A DNA stretch of 64,000 bases. Origin: Batillaria attramentaria (lineage: Eukaryota; Mollusca; Gastropoda; Batillariidae). The notes under the pieces were generated by a model. It was not told where the DNA came from. It worked only from the letters and a program-made list of their open reading frames with translations, and did no database searches. Of this stretch, positions 44,783 to 57,808 are shown piece by piece. How positions within the stretch are numbered: the first letter of the stretch is position 1; every line of letters begins with the position of its first letter. The position numbers were made by a program, and so were the translations under genes. The stretch is from assembly GCA_018292915.2 (NCBI GenBank), contig JACVVK020000163.1, positions 1,019,001 to 1,083,000 of the forward strand, read 5' to 3'.

Positions 44783-45529
44783 TTAGCGTGACCTGTTGCG
44801 CGCCCTCGAGCGTCTGCGCGTGTCGACCTCGCTAGTCGTATCGGTTTCGGTCGTGCTGGTTGTGGTGGTAGTGTTCCCCGCCCTGGCCTCATCACTGGTC
44901 GTGTAGGACGTGTCCGAGGTAGCAGGCTTGTGCACCACTTTCCGCTGGGGGGCTACAGGCTTCACCGGCGCGGGTGGCGTCTTTCTTATCTCCTTTCCCT
45001 CCGGCGTGACGATGGTGCTGCCCAGGTCGGCATCGCTGTCCACCAGCTCGCGCAAAGAGATGACGGGGGACGGGGGCCCTATGCTGGAGCCCATGTCGGA
45101 GACTGAGGTTGAGACGCCCGTCGGGTTGTCCCCTTGGCCGACAAACACAATCCGTACCGTCTTTGAGGGGGAGGGCTTCGTTTCCGCGCACACTTCCTGC
45201 AAAGTGAAAATATCCAGCGAGCGTCAGAACCAACCATTCATAGTGTCTACTGCGGAACTCTCTTCCTGAGTCAGTGAAGGAGGCAGTCAACGTCACTGCA
45301 TTCCGGAAGTGCCTGAAGATTCATCTCTTCAGTGCATCGCTTCAATTAACCATCCGCACTTTTTAAAACTATATTTCTTTCAAAAACCCGGCTCTACCCC
45401 CCCCCCCCCCCCGTGAGCCCTCACCTAGGGTCAAGCCGTGTACTATATCATCATCATCGTCGTCGTCGTCATCATCATCATCTACCCATGCACATAGTCG
45501 GGGGTTTCTGATAATTATTACGGACACAG

Positions 45530-45565
<36 letters not shown>

Positions 45566-46544
45566 AGAAACCCTCGTGAGTCGATCAGCGTCAACAGAGA
45601 AACAGCAGAGAAAACGGGGTGAGCGGTGGTCTAATAGGTAGCGCGTCGGACTTTGCCGCTACGCTACCGAACGGCCGCGACCGCAGTCACGGCGATGAAG
45701 CGTGGGTTCGAGCCCAGGTAGAGCTTTGGTATGTGATATCGGTTTTTCCTGGCTACCGGGCTGCTCATCGGGGGTTTCTCTCCGGGTTATCCGGCTTTCC
45801 TCCCCAACCAAAATTTAAAAATAGGACAGGCATTGGGTGGCACTGCACCTACACCTGTACTACACGCCGATCGACAAAGTCGCTACAAATAGCCACCAAT
45901 CAGGGTTGACTAGCTGGTGTTCTGTCCGCAACCAAAGAAAGTCGCCTGCTCAGTACGCGGCGCGCTTCTACGTACGTAGAACAACATAATTCACCAAACC
46001 GAGTCACCGCAATGGTTTCAGATGCAATATTGTGTCCCAAGTGACTGATCATGATGCACGGAGTAAGCACATCCGATGGAAGGGGGGAGCCGGGGTGGTC
46101 GAATGGTAGAGCGTTGGACTTCTAATGCTCGGGTCGTGAGTTCGATCCCGGCTGGGGCCAAATATTTGTGCTGGCTTTTTCATCGTTGTCCCGTCTTTGA
46201 TATCACCCTATGTGGTGGAAGAGGACGTTAAACCCACCCACCCCACCCCGATGGCAGGACTTTCACAGCGCTGCTGTACGCCTGAGAAACGTATTGAGCG
46301 AGTGTGGTGCTATGTTTGAAGAGTGGGAGATGGGTGGGTGTTAGGAGGAAGTCTTCTTACCGTCACTTCGTCTCTATCCGGAGGTGGGAATTCTTGAAGG
46401 TCTGGCTCCATGTCTAGAGGAATCTGTCCCGAAAACTGGGACATGACGTCTGTAAAAATAATCAAAATCATCATCATCATCACCAGCAGCAGCATCGTCG
46501 TCGTCGTCGTCGTCATCATCATCATCACCACCACCACCACCACC

Positions 46545-46597
<53 letters not shown>

Positions 46598-49500
46598 TGT
46601 CGAAAGGGAGCCGGTGTAGTAGTGAGGTAGAGGTCTGGACATTCAAGGCTCGGGTCTTCAGTTCGAATCCCGGCTTGTCAAAAATCATTTTGTGCTGGCC
46701 TTTTCTGGTTGCCCCACCTTTGATATCACCCATACGTGGTAGGAAAGGACGTCAAACCCTCAAATACCTACCCCACCCTCCATGTCCAGAAAATTGTTGT
46801 CTTTTAGTTTGTCTGCGTGTACCGAAATGGTCTGTTTCGGGATTGAATCTTCTGATTACGACTAGAAATATAATCAAAATCTTTTATATTGCCACGCTAG
46901 ACTAAATAATACTCAAGCGAAAGATTTGGGTGACAGTAAATGTCTTCCGCAAACGTCCATGCAGTAGTTCATTTCAGAAAATACGGTGGAATTATCATGA
47001 TTGTGGCGATAGAAGTGCATGAAACGGCGACTGGTTTTATGGAGGTGAATGAGTGGGTGGGGTGGGTGTTTGGGGGTGGTTTTATGGAGGTGAATGAACT
47101 TACCATCCTCCTTCTGTGGTTCAAAACACCGGAAACACTGAGGGGGGAAAAGAAGAACAAAGAAGAAGAAGAAGAAGAAACATTAAACGCTTTCAGAAAT
47201 CAACCTTAAAATTAACATGTGCTCTTTTATTTATTGTTCTTGTTGTAAATGTTTCTGCCATTTCCGCAGAAATGCCTTTTGAATGGGCGTACTCCCAAAT
47301 AAAATCAAAACACGAATATAAAAAAAATACACCCCCCCCCCCAAAAAAAAAAAAAACAAAAACAACAACAACAACAAAAGCAAACAAGGCAAAACCAACC
47401 CCAAACACCCAAAAAACACACCCCCACCTCCCATCCCCACCCCCCACCCCAAAACACACAAAAAAAAATGCAAAAAGAACAAAACAAACATAAAAAACAA
47501 CAGCAACAACACCACCAACAACAACCAAAAACAAAACAAAACAAAAACAACGAAATATGGGAACTGAGAACCGCATTAACTCTGTTATCTCTAAAAAAAA
47601 AAATGGATTATATAATTATGCGTTCTTTCGAATTAGTTCTTTGGTTTGTGTCCTACCGCTTGCTACCTTAGCGCCCCGATCCACGATCCTTCACAGCCGT
47701 ACGGCACTGCCCGTTCCCGTGGCAACGGGCAAAATGTGACGTCACCGTCCGGCGCTGCCGTATGCCTGATGGCGATCCAGCATGTTCTATTTCATCCGGC
47801 GTGAGGCATCCCTCAAGCGTCCGACAGCCAATGAAAATGCTTTAAAATCGCAACCAAAACACGCGCCGTGGAGCGAAAACTGTATTTATACGTACTTCCG
47901 GGCCGTATTGCACTGCCAGACTGTGTAGCGCTCAGCGCCGTACGAAATGCCTCATCAGGCAAAGTCATACGGCGGTGCCGTACGGCCGTGAGGGATCGTG
48001 GATCGGGGCCTTATTAGCGCCGCACCTTTCTGTGGGCGTTCTGGTAAAAGGCGATGGTACAAAAGCCGCAAAGCACGCTCATCTGCAGCACGCCGTAAGA
48101 AATCACGTGGATACGAAAGGTGAGATAAGCGGCGATAGAAGACCACAGCCCGGTATACACAGTGTAGAGAAGGGCAGCAGCCAGCATCGTCTGTCTATAC
48201 AAAGTGGAATGAAAAGAAAAGGTGAGCATTGCGGTGGCAGGAAAACTATCATTTTTTTTTTCTCGCAAGAAACAACAACAACAACACCACCAACCCCCTT
48301 CCCCGGCAAACAAGGAAACAGAGAGAGAGAGAGAAGAGAAGGGGGGGGGGGGTGCAGGCAGGCAGGCAGAGAAAGGGACACAGACACAGACAGAGAAGCA
48401 GAGAAAGGGACACAGACAGACAGACAGACAGACAGAGACGCAGAGACAAAGACAGACAGAGACAGACAGATACAAAGAGACAGAGACAAAGGGACAGACA
48501 AAGACGGACAAAGACAAGAAGAAAGGGACTGACAGAGACAAAGGGACAGACAGAGACAGAGACTGACAGAGGAAGGGACAGAGAGACAGGACAGAAAATG
48601 AGAGACAAAGACAGACAAAGACAAAGAAGGCGTGCTAGTGTACTTGATTTTTGCAGCGGCCATTTGATCATCCTCGTCGTCGGGCTCGGTGAGCGCCACA
48701 GCAGTAAGCAAGACACACAGCACAACCTGTGCACGAGAACAGTCATTCACACGTCATTTGCACAGACATAACAAAACTGTTTTACCTAGCCCGGCGATCT
48801 TCTAACACCATCATCGTTGACCACACAAAGTGAGTTACAAGTTTCCATTTCCGTGAAGGTGCTCACACAGCACGCCAGTTCAAATTTCGGTTTGTCATTG
48901 CAGAGACAGTGGGTAGGGTTGGGCGGTTGCGCATTTGAAAGTGACATCAAAGACGGGAACACGAGGAATAACCAGCACAAATATTTGGCTCCCACCGGGG
49001 ACTCGAAGTCACGACCCGAGCATTGAAAGCCCAACGCTCTACCATTCGGCTATCACGGCTCCCCCAGTGGATGAGGGAGACGGGAAACCACCTATACTAT
49101 CCCTCCTGGAATCATCGCCACAGCCAAAAGCCATAGGACGTAAAGCAAGCTAATGATGATGATCGCCACAGCCGCGGTAACAAACATCAGCACAACATAC
49201 CTAAAGAAAAACAACTTTGACAAACCATCTTTTTGTGAACCAACTTTTTGTGTGAAAACCGCATTGCACAAAAATTTGGAAAACGTGCCTAAGTAAGGTG
49301 AAGGCAGGAGAGTCTCAAAAGGAAAATGCAATTTCTCGAGCACATTTGCCATTTGGAATTTTTGTAAAGTTTTCGAAAAGAAAAATAAACACCAGATAGC
49401 AAAGCGATTTCAGAGGAAAAATACTCAAAATACTCAAAATGTGTAAAGTAAAAAAAAACAAAAACAACAACAACAACAACAAACCAAAGCGATTTCAGAA

Positions 49501-50601
49501 ACCATTCTGGCGAGTGTTCGGGGAAAAAACCCCAAAACAAAGCGATTACAAAGTTCAAACTTGACAACTCACTGTCAAGGAACATGTGCATACTTACTGT
49601 TTGGTTCACTGCAAGTGGAATCAGCAGAGTCCACACGCTTGTGCTGTTGAGCCAGCACCTACACACAGACAAATGGGGGTGGGGGTGGGTGTTTGGGGGT
49701 TTAACGTCCTTTCCCACCACATACGGGTGATATCAAAGACGGGGCAACGATGAAAAAGCCAGCACAAATATTTGGCCCAGCTGGGATACGAACTCACGAC
49801 CCGAGCATTAGAAGTCCAACGCTCTGCCATTCGGCCAACCCGGCTCCCCCGCAGACAGATAAAAATAACAGAATGGAAAGAGGACGATGTTTCTCGTAAA
49901 TAACACGTTTCTCTGTGTGATAACTGTCTATTGTGTACGCGCTTTACCCTATGTCTTGAATTACCACGCCGCGAGCCGAACCCAAGACGCACGCTCAGGT
50001 GAATCACATGCATTCTCTCACATTTGACATGAACACATTACAGACGTGTTTTTCTGTATCGTAACTGTGTACTGTATAGTCGCTTTTCCCTAACCCGCAC
50101 GCTTACGTGAATCACATGCATTCTCTCAAACACTTGACATGAACACATTACAGTCACGTGGTGCGAAGGGCCACATCAGCAATTTCAGCTTCAGAAGTTA
50201 GAACTGCATTCAGTTTCAAATTTTGTGGGCCGAACATTTCCAAAGCAAAGGGGGAGAAAGCCGGAGTACCCGGAGAGAATTTCCGACGATCGGCCCGAAT
50301 GAACAGTGCCACAGACGAGAGAGAAACATTCCTTGTCCCAAGTGGAACTCAAACCTGACCTCTCACATTGGTGACGAAGTCTTAACCACTAGACCACCTA
50401 CCGCCCCGGCTTACACAGCTTTTGTTTGTTATTGTTATCGTTGTCGTTACTGTTGTTGTTGTTGTCGTCGATAGTTTAAGATAAGATATATCGATAAGAT
50501 AAGATATCACTTTATTCGTCCCTCGAAGAGAAATTGCACTGTCTGCTCAGACAAAACTCACAATAAAAATCATTACAATTACAAACATTGAGCCGAACCG
50601 G

Positions 50602-50678
<77 letters not shown>

Positions 50679-51002
50679 CATCTTTATAATGTATGTGTGT
50701 CGCGGACTTACATTGTCAGAGAGCCCTCTCCGGTGCTCACGTCCTGAATGTATTCGTCCGCGAGAGTGACACTGGCAGCGACAACCACCACAGGTGGTAG
50801 GCCTTAAAAAGACGGAAGACACCGTCAGCAGATCGCATCGTCATTTTCAGTGTGTCACATGCTGGAACGTGAAACTGACTTAAATATCCGGGATGTACGC
50901 GTACAACAACAAAACATACGTCTCCCTGGCTCTAGCCTTAAACCACCACCACCACCACCACCAACATCATCAACAGCAATTTGACAACAACAACAACAAC
51001 AA

Positions 51003-51069
<67 letters not shown>

Positions 51070-51073
51070 TATA

Positions 51074-51108
<35 letters not shown>

Positions 51109-51200
51109 TAGAGAGCGAGCGAGCGAGAGAGAGAGAGAGAGGCAGACAGACAGACAGACAGACAGACAAAGAGACAGACATAGAGAGCGAGCGAGCGAGC

Positions 51201-51236
<36 letters not shown>

Positions 51237-52994
51237 GACAGGCAGACAGACAGACAAACAGAGACCAAAGTTAATCAGTATATATCCGACGAAATGTTTG
51301 GAGGTGTGCCGTGTTTTGCCGACTGTCATGAGAAGGTAGAGGCGGTGAATCACGGTGGTAGCCAGCCAGTTCATGCAGCACAAGGTCAGGCCGTGAGAAA
51401 ACATGGCCGAACGATTGCAGTTGTCCTGGTACGACCAGACCGAGAACAAAAAAGAACCCTGCATTTCTGTGTTATCACTTAAAGCCCATGTAATTTTTTT
51501 TTTTTTCTGCCCCAACTCTCTGCCGGCTCCAGTGATGTTCCTCCCTGGTAATGGGTGGAATCCACGGAGGGCTCTTAAGTTGGGGCAATTTTTATTATGC
51601 ATGATGATGGAGATAAGGATGATGGTAAGATGATGCTATGGAGGTCCGTGTGGTTTTGGACTGCGGGACAGGGCCGCATTCCACGCTTCCTGTCATAAGT
51701 ATCCCGGTGTAACAGGCCAGAATCTACCCCTGGCCCCGACTCTACCCGGGTAGAAACTGGACTAGGCCAGTTTAAACCCGGGTAGTTTCTGGCCTAGGCC
51801 AGTTTCTACCCCCCTGGCCCCGAATCTACCCCCCCCCCCCCCCCCCCCCCCTGGTCTGAGCTAAATTCGAATTCGTTGTACTGAGCTAAATTCACAGTTT
51901 CACTACACCAGTTGCTACAGTGACTACTACTGAGTCAAACTGGTTGTACTGAGGAAACTTGATGCGCTGGTTGCGCTACCCCGCAAGCTTTTCCCTCTGA
52001 CAGAAAACTGACACTGCCATTTATCTGGAAAACAGATCAGATCACTTCAACGTCGTTCTCAGCGTTGCATAACCTTGTTATAAAGTTTCGTTTTAAATCG
52101 CTGGTATGTCTGTTTTATAGACCACAATATTTATCGTATCGATACTCTGATATTCAGAATCCCGGCCACGTACTAAACTTTCTTCTGTTGGCTGTAGAGC
52201 CTTCTCCTAAAAGCCTGGAAATTCACTCGGCTGCCTCTTTCGCTCCCCCAGTCAACCTCCCTCGAAACCTTCAAAACAAATCTAAAAACAGGGGCGCCGG
52301 AAGATGTTGGGGGGAGGGGGGGGCAGAATCTCAGAGGGGGGGGGGCGCCAGAGCCAGTGAAAGGAAGGACGTTGCCCGGAGAAAGTGAAAAGCGGGAGGG
52401 GGGGGGGGCGGGGTTCAGATGCTGCACGGACGTTTTGATATTATTTCATGCAACGGCTAAACTGAGTTCTCTGTTGGGTGGGATAAGGGAGAGAGCAGGA
52501 AGAGGGGGGGGGGGTAGGGGAAGGGAGGGGGGCAAGACGATGGCTTTGCCCCCCCCCCCCCTCTTGCCATAGTCACCTGATTTTCCAGGGGGGGGCAAAA
52601 AGATACTCTTGCCCCCCCCTGCTTGGGTACAGGGGGGGGGGGGGGAGCTGCCCCCCCTCCCCCGGTTCCGGCGCCCCTGAAAAACCTACCTGTTTTCATC
52701 TGAAAGCACCGTCTAACCTGCCTCCGTCTTTCTCCATCTCCTTATAAAGTACCATACATGCAGTTGCCCTGGCCCTGAACCTTGACTCTTATCTGTACTT
52801 TTACCTGTTCTTTTAGCGCTTAGAACTGCCTTATAAGTAGATTACAGCGCTATAGAAATAAATTATTAGTAGTAGTAGTAGTTAACAGTGTGCTTTCATC
52901 TGCAACTCAAGTTACTCAATTTTTTATGCAGATTGCTCTGATGTTATACTGTTTGCATTAAAATTAATTTTAATTAACATCTCTATCTATCTCA

Positions 52995-53082
<88 letters not shown>

Positions 53083-56000
53083 GTGTGTCTGTATGTGTGT
53101 GCACGCGTACATTAAAACATAATTTTGACAAAGTAAATATTCATTTCTACGCTCTTGTACTAGCATGAATAAAACTTACATGAACCATTTTTTAGAGACA
53201 ATACTATTATTTCAAAGTGTAATCAAACACATATATACTGTTCAAACAAAGAAACGCATAGTCAATCTGATGTTATTTCATTCGGGGCCAGGGGGAGAGA
53301 AACTGGCCTAGAACAGGAGGGGATAGATTCTGGGCCAGGGGGGATAGGAACTGGCCCAGGCCAGTTTAAACCCGGTGTAGCTTCTGGCCTAGTCCAGTTT
53401 CTACCCGGGTAGATTTGGGCCTAGGCCAGTTCCTGCGGGGTAGATTCTGGACGGGGTAGATTCTGGCCTGGTACACCGGCATTAACCAGGCCCGGGGAAG
53501 TACGGCACCTGTAGTGCCGGCCGAGTAATCATCCACATCATAAGACGTGTCATACTAAAGGAAGCACCCCCAAAGTCGCACCCATGAACTGGGTGAAGCT
53601 CGGCTGTGTGGCAACAGCCTCCCCATTGGGCCCACAGCACACCCGCTCTTGGTAGGAGCCGACCTAGGTAGGAAAAATCCCGCTCGCCTATGCTGGGATT
53701 GGAGGTCCATAGTCCGGTGCTAAGCACTACACTACGGGCCGGGGGGCCGTCCCATGTAAAAATTCTAATTTTACTAGAAACCTTCAAATTTCTAGAAGCC
53801 ACTCCAAGCCACTATTCAAATCCGAAAATGGGGGGAGTCGGGACAGCAGAATGGTAGAACGTTGGACTTTCAGAGCTCGGGGTGTGAGTTCGAATCCTGG
53901 ATGGTGCCAAATATTTGTGCTGGTTTATTTTCTCGTTGCCCCGTCTTTGATATCTAATCACCCATACGTGGTGGAAAAGGACGTTAACACCCACCCAAAC
54001 ACCCACCCATCCACCCCCAATAGAAGCAAGAGTAACCTCTCTTGAAGTTGTGCTTTCCACGCAAGAATCAACATTATTACTTCATTTTTTTCGCTGTGGA
54101 CTGAAAGGAAACATACGAGGTTTTGGAGAGAATAATAATAATAATAATACATGGTATTTTAGGGCGCATTTCTTTAAATAAAACTCAATGCGCCTATCAC
54201 TCAAAAACACTCACGCACATTTTACAACGATGAACAGACGTACACTGGTGAAACTGACTAGTGGCGAATATGAAAGCGGGGGTTTGAAAATGATTGATGT
54301 TAGAATTATGCAGACGTCTTTCATATTACAGTGGGCTGTAAAACTGTGTAATTCTAAGCCGTTAGAAACATGGACTATGATTCCTCTAAGTCAACTGTCT
54401 TGTTTTGGTCCAAATGGGGCATGTTTCCACTCTAATGTTAAAAGCAAAACGTAAAAAGGCATTGGACAGGTAAGCTCTACATTTTGGAAGAATGTGTTGA
54501 CTACTTGGTTAGACAACAACCTTTATACTGATGATATTAATTATGAAGGGTCCACGATGCTATGGAATAATAAGCATATAGTCCACCAGAAAAACACATT
54601 GTACTTTGAAGACTGGACAGGTGCGCCGGAAGATGTTGGGGGGAGGGGGGGCAGAATCTCGGAGGGGGGAACGTTTGCCCGAAGAAAGTGAAAAGAGGGG
54701 GGGGGGGGGGGCGGCGATCAAATGCTGCGTAGACAAAAAAAACCTTTACGAACCAGGACGTTGCCCGAAAAAAAAGTGAAAAGAGGGGGGGGTGGGGGGC
54801 AATCAGAGGAGCGGACAGCCTTCGGTCCGCAAAAACAGAAGTTCTCTGTTGGGTGGGATGAGGGAGAGAGCACTAAGAGGGGTAGGGGGAGAGCTATGGG
54901 GAAGGGGGGGGGGGGCAAGACCATGGCTTTGCCCCCCCCCCCCTCTTGCCATAGTCACCTGATTTTCCAGGGAGGGGGGGGGGGGGGCAAAAGACACTCT
55001 TGCCCCCCCTGCTTGGGTACAGGGGGGGGGGGCAGCTGCCCCCCCCCCTGCCCCCCCGGTTCCGGCGCCCCTGCTGGATTAAGGCTGGCATCATGTTTGT
55101 AAAGGATGTCGTAAAGCCTGAAGGAATGCTGTCTATTGAGGCAGTTTGTGATATAGTTGGTCGTGTTCCAAGCCGATTTCTTGAATACTATACTGTCCGT
55201 ACAGGTGTCATGGGGTTTATGCGAAAATTTAGTGTCGACATTGTTAATGACAACCTTCCGAACATTCCTGTTTTCCATGGTGAGAGTGTTGCCAGTGTGT
55301 GAAAACTTTCAGAAACATTTTAACTATGCAAAACTTACAGTGGCCCTGTGCTACAGGATTTTGGAAAAGAAAGTTTAATTTTGATGTTATTCAGAAAACA
55401 TGGTTAGTTGCTATTTCCAGCACACAAGAAACCCGTCTTCGCTTGCTACACTGGAAGATCTGACATAATATCTACCCTACTAATATAATGTTGGCAAAAA
55501 TGAATGTGTGTGAAAGTAATGGTTGTTCTCTCTGTCCTTCTGAGTTAGATGTAATAGAGCACTTTTTCGTTGAATGTCCCATAGTAAAATTGTTCTGGCA
55601 ATTCATAGAAGGGTATATTTTTAAGGTAAAAGAGGTTAAGGTCAAATTAGATGCCTGTGATGTTCTTTTCGGTTACCGAGGACACGAAATCAAGGCCACT
55701 GTAAATTGGATTAATCATATCATTTTAATTGGGAAAATGTGTGTTAGCATCTTTAAAAAACGGAATATTCCTTACCCCCTAGAAATCATTTTCGATCAAC
55801 AAATTCAGTTAAGGAAACTTTAAATCTTTTTTTTTTTTTTTTTTTTTTTTTTTCCCTTTGTCACATGTCCATCAACCGTAGATAAATTGTAGTGTTGCAG
55901 CCAGAACCAATGAAGACGGTACGCTCAGCCAAGTTAAAAAAAAGAAATAATAAAACAGAATCAAGAAACGTTTAATTTTTTTGTGGCTTGAAGCGGGCCT

Positions 56001-57773
56001 ATAACTGAGGTTCCAAAAAAAAAAAAAAAAAAAAAAAGACTAGTTAAACAGAAAATTACCGGAGTTAGTTGTTTGTGGCCAACACGCGACTTACGAAATT
56101 ACTGGAAGGCCTTGCAAAAAAAAAGGAAAAAAAAGGGAACGTTTTAAGATTGCTCTTGGGGTGAGCGGTGGTCTAATAGGTAGCGCGTCGGATTTAGCCG
56201 CTGCGCTACTGAACGGCCGTCACCAATGTCACGGCGATGAAGCGTGGGTTCGAGCCCAGGTCGAGCTTGTGATATGTGATACCGGTTTTACCTGGCTGCC
56301 GGACTGCTCCTCGGGGGTTTCTCTCCGGGTTATCCGGCTTTCCTCCCCCAGCAAAATTGTAAATAAATAAATAAATAAAAAGGAAGGATAGGTATTGGGT
56401 GGCGCTGCACCGCGGCGACGCGCTTCCCCCGGGGGAAGCAGCCCGAATTTCCCGAAAGGGACAATAAAGTAGTAAAAAAAAAAAAACCAGAGTAACACCA
56501 GACTTACCCGATGATCAGTACTGAGGGGTATGAGCATGTAGGAAACTTGTGCGACAATGACTGTACCGTGGAACACAAAATTGGACACCACCAGCGGACC
56601 ATCGTCTTTCCTGCAGCAGACGTGAAATGAGGTTTGTTTTTTTTTTTGTTACGTACAAATCAAGGCCTTGTCAAACATAGAGTGCTCGCAAGGCACCCGC
56701 TTGTGTCTTGCGTGGGGGGTTGCGGTCATACGTTGCAACACACTTTGGCTACCAGCTGCACCGCCGGCCCGGCGCTCCAATACACAAAGCATGGTCAGCG
56801 GCGACTTGCTGGCGTGGCGAGGGAAAAAAAATAGGACCGTGCTCTATTCACAGGCGTCGCGGCGGCGTCTCCGGCGAGTGCCCGCTATAAGCGGATTTAA
56901 TTGGCCCTGAGGGCATTTTGCTGCTGGTAAGCCTGCAGAATCGCAACGTGTGACAATCCTATAAGAAGCGGGTGGGGTGGGTGGTATAGGAGTTTCACGT
57001 CCTTTTCCACCACGTACGGGTGATATCAAAGACGGGGCACCGATGAAAAAGCCAGCACAAATATTTGGCTCTAGCCGGTATTCGAACTCACGACCCGAGG
57101 ACTGAAAGTTCAACAATACCATTCGGCCACCCCGGCTCCCCCCTATAAGAAGCACATTTCGGAAATTTTAAATACTGACTGTACATCGGTCTGGTACCCG
57201 GAAGCAGCTATGTAATGGACCATTTTATGGTGAACGAACTGCAGAAATTGAAGTTATCAGTATTATTTTTGAAACTAATCAGTTGATTCATTCGCGTTAT
57301 TGAAGAAAGTTATACCCAGGAGTAGTGGCGCTCTCTCTCTCTCTCTCTCTCTCTGTCCTTTGCTCATAGTCTCGTAGTATAGCGGGGAGGTGGGGTGGCG
57401 AATCGTAGAGCGTTGGACTTCTAATGCTCGGGTCGAGAGTTCGTATCTCGGCTGGGGCCAAATCGATGGGTTAAAGCCAGAACGACGTAACTCAAAAAAG
57501 AGAATAGCTCGATTCTCCTCAGTAAGTTTCTACTATCGCGCTATACTGTATCTAAAGTCACGTGGTTCTGGCTTTAACCCATCGAAATATATGTGCTGGC
57601 TTTTTCATCGTTGCCCCGTCTTTGATATCACCCGTATGTGGTGGAAAAGGACGTTAAACCCCCAACCCCCCTCCCCCCCCCCCACACACAGACCCACCCA
57701 CCCTAGTAATTTAGCAAAGGCAAGTTCCAACATGACTTTTCTGCCAAAAATTTTACCGTCGGAAAATGACGAC

Positions 57774-57808
<35 letters not shown>

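Larger units (their letters stand above)
51708..53475. mobile_element. Non-autonomous DNA transposon, Ginger-like, second member
   Basis: The 1768-bp element begins TGTAACAGGCCAGAATCTAC and ends with the inverted GGCCTGGTACA, flanked by CCGG (51704-51707 and 53476-53479). The empty site CCGG is seen in the family D copy at 22.6 kb. Both ends carry subterminal arrays of 'GGCCAG...CTACCC' units (51715-51830 and 53280-53470). The inside contains a LINE tail and another MITE. No transposase was seen. Confidence 0.8.
51507..53750 (-). mobile_element. SINE family D, complete copy split by a transposon
   Basis: On the minus strand the copy starts near 53750 with a tRNA-like head (GTAGTGTAGTGCTTAGCACC, reminiscent of tRNA-Val type A boxes). 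It runs to 53476, continues at 51707 and ends GAGTTGGGGCAG plus a poly(A)-like tract at 51507. The copy at 22437-22825 shows the uninterrupted state. Confidence 0.78.

Noticed and set aside
44533..45296. Alternative frames overlapping the gene 3 C-terminal exon
   Set aside because: One runs through the minisatellite and one is antisense. Neither fits the splice phases that join the receptor exons.
46374..46733. Poly-Asp/poly-Gly frame
   Set aside because: It is a translation of the CAT/CAC triplet array. The true exon here is 46449-46361 in another frame.
48103..48771. Frames of 165-215 residues across the CAGA/GA tract
   Set aside because: Most of their length is short-repeat translation. 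Only the segments that match spliced exons of gene 3 (48726-48644 and 48194-48026) are supported.
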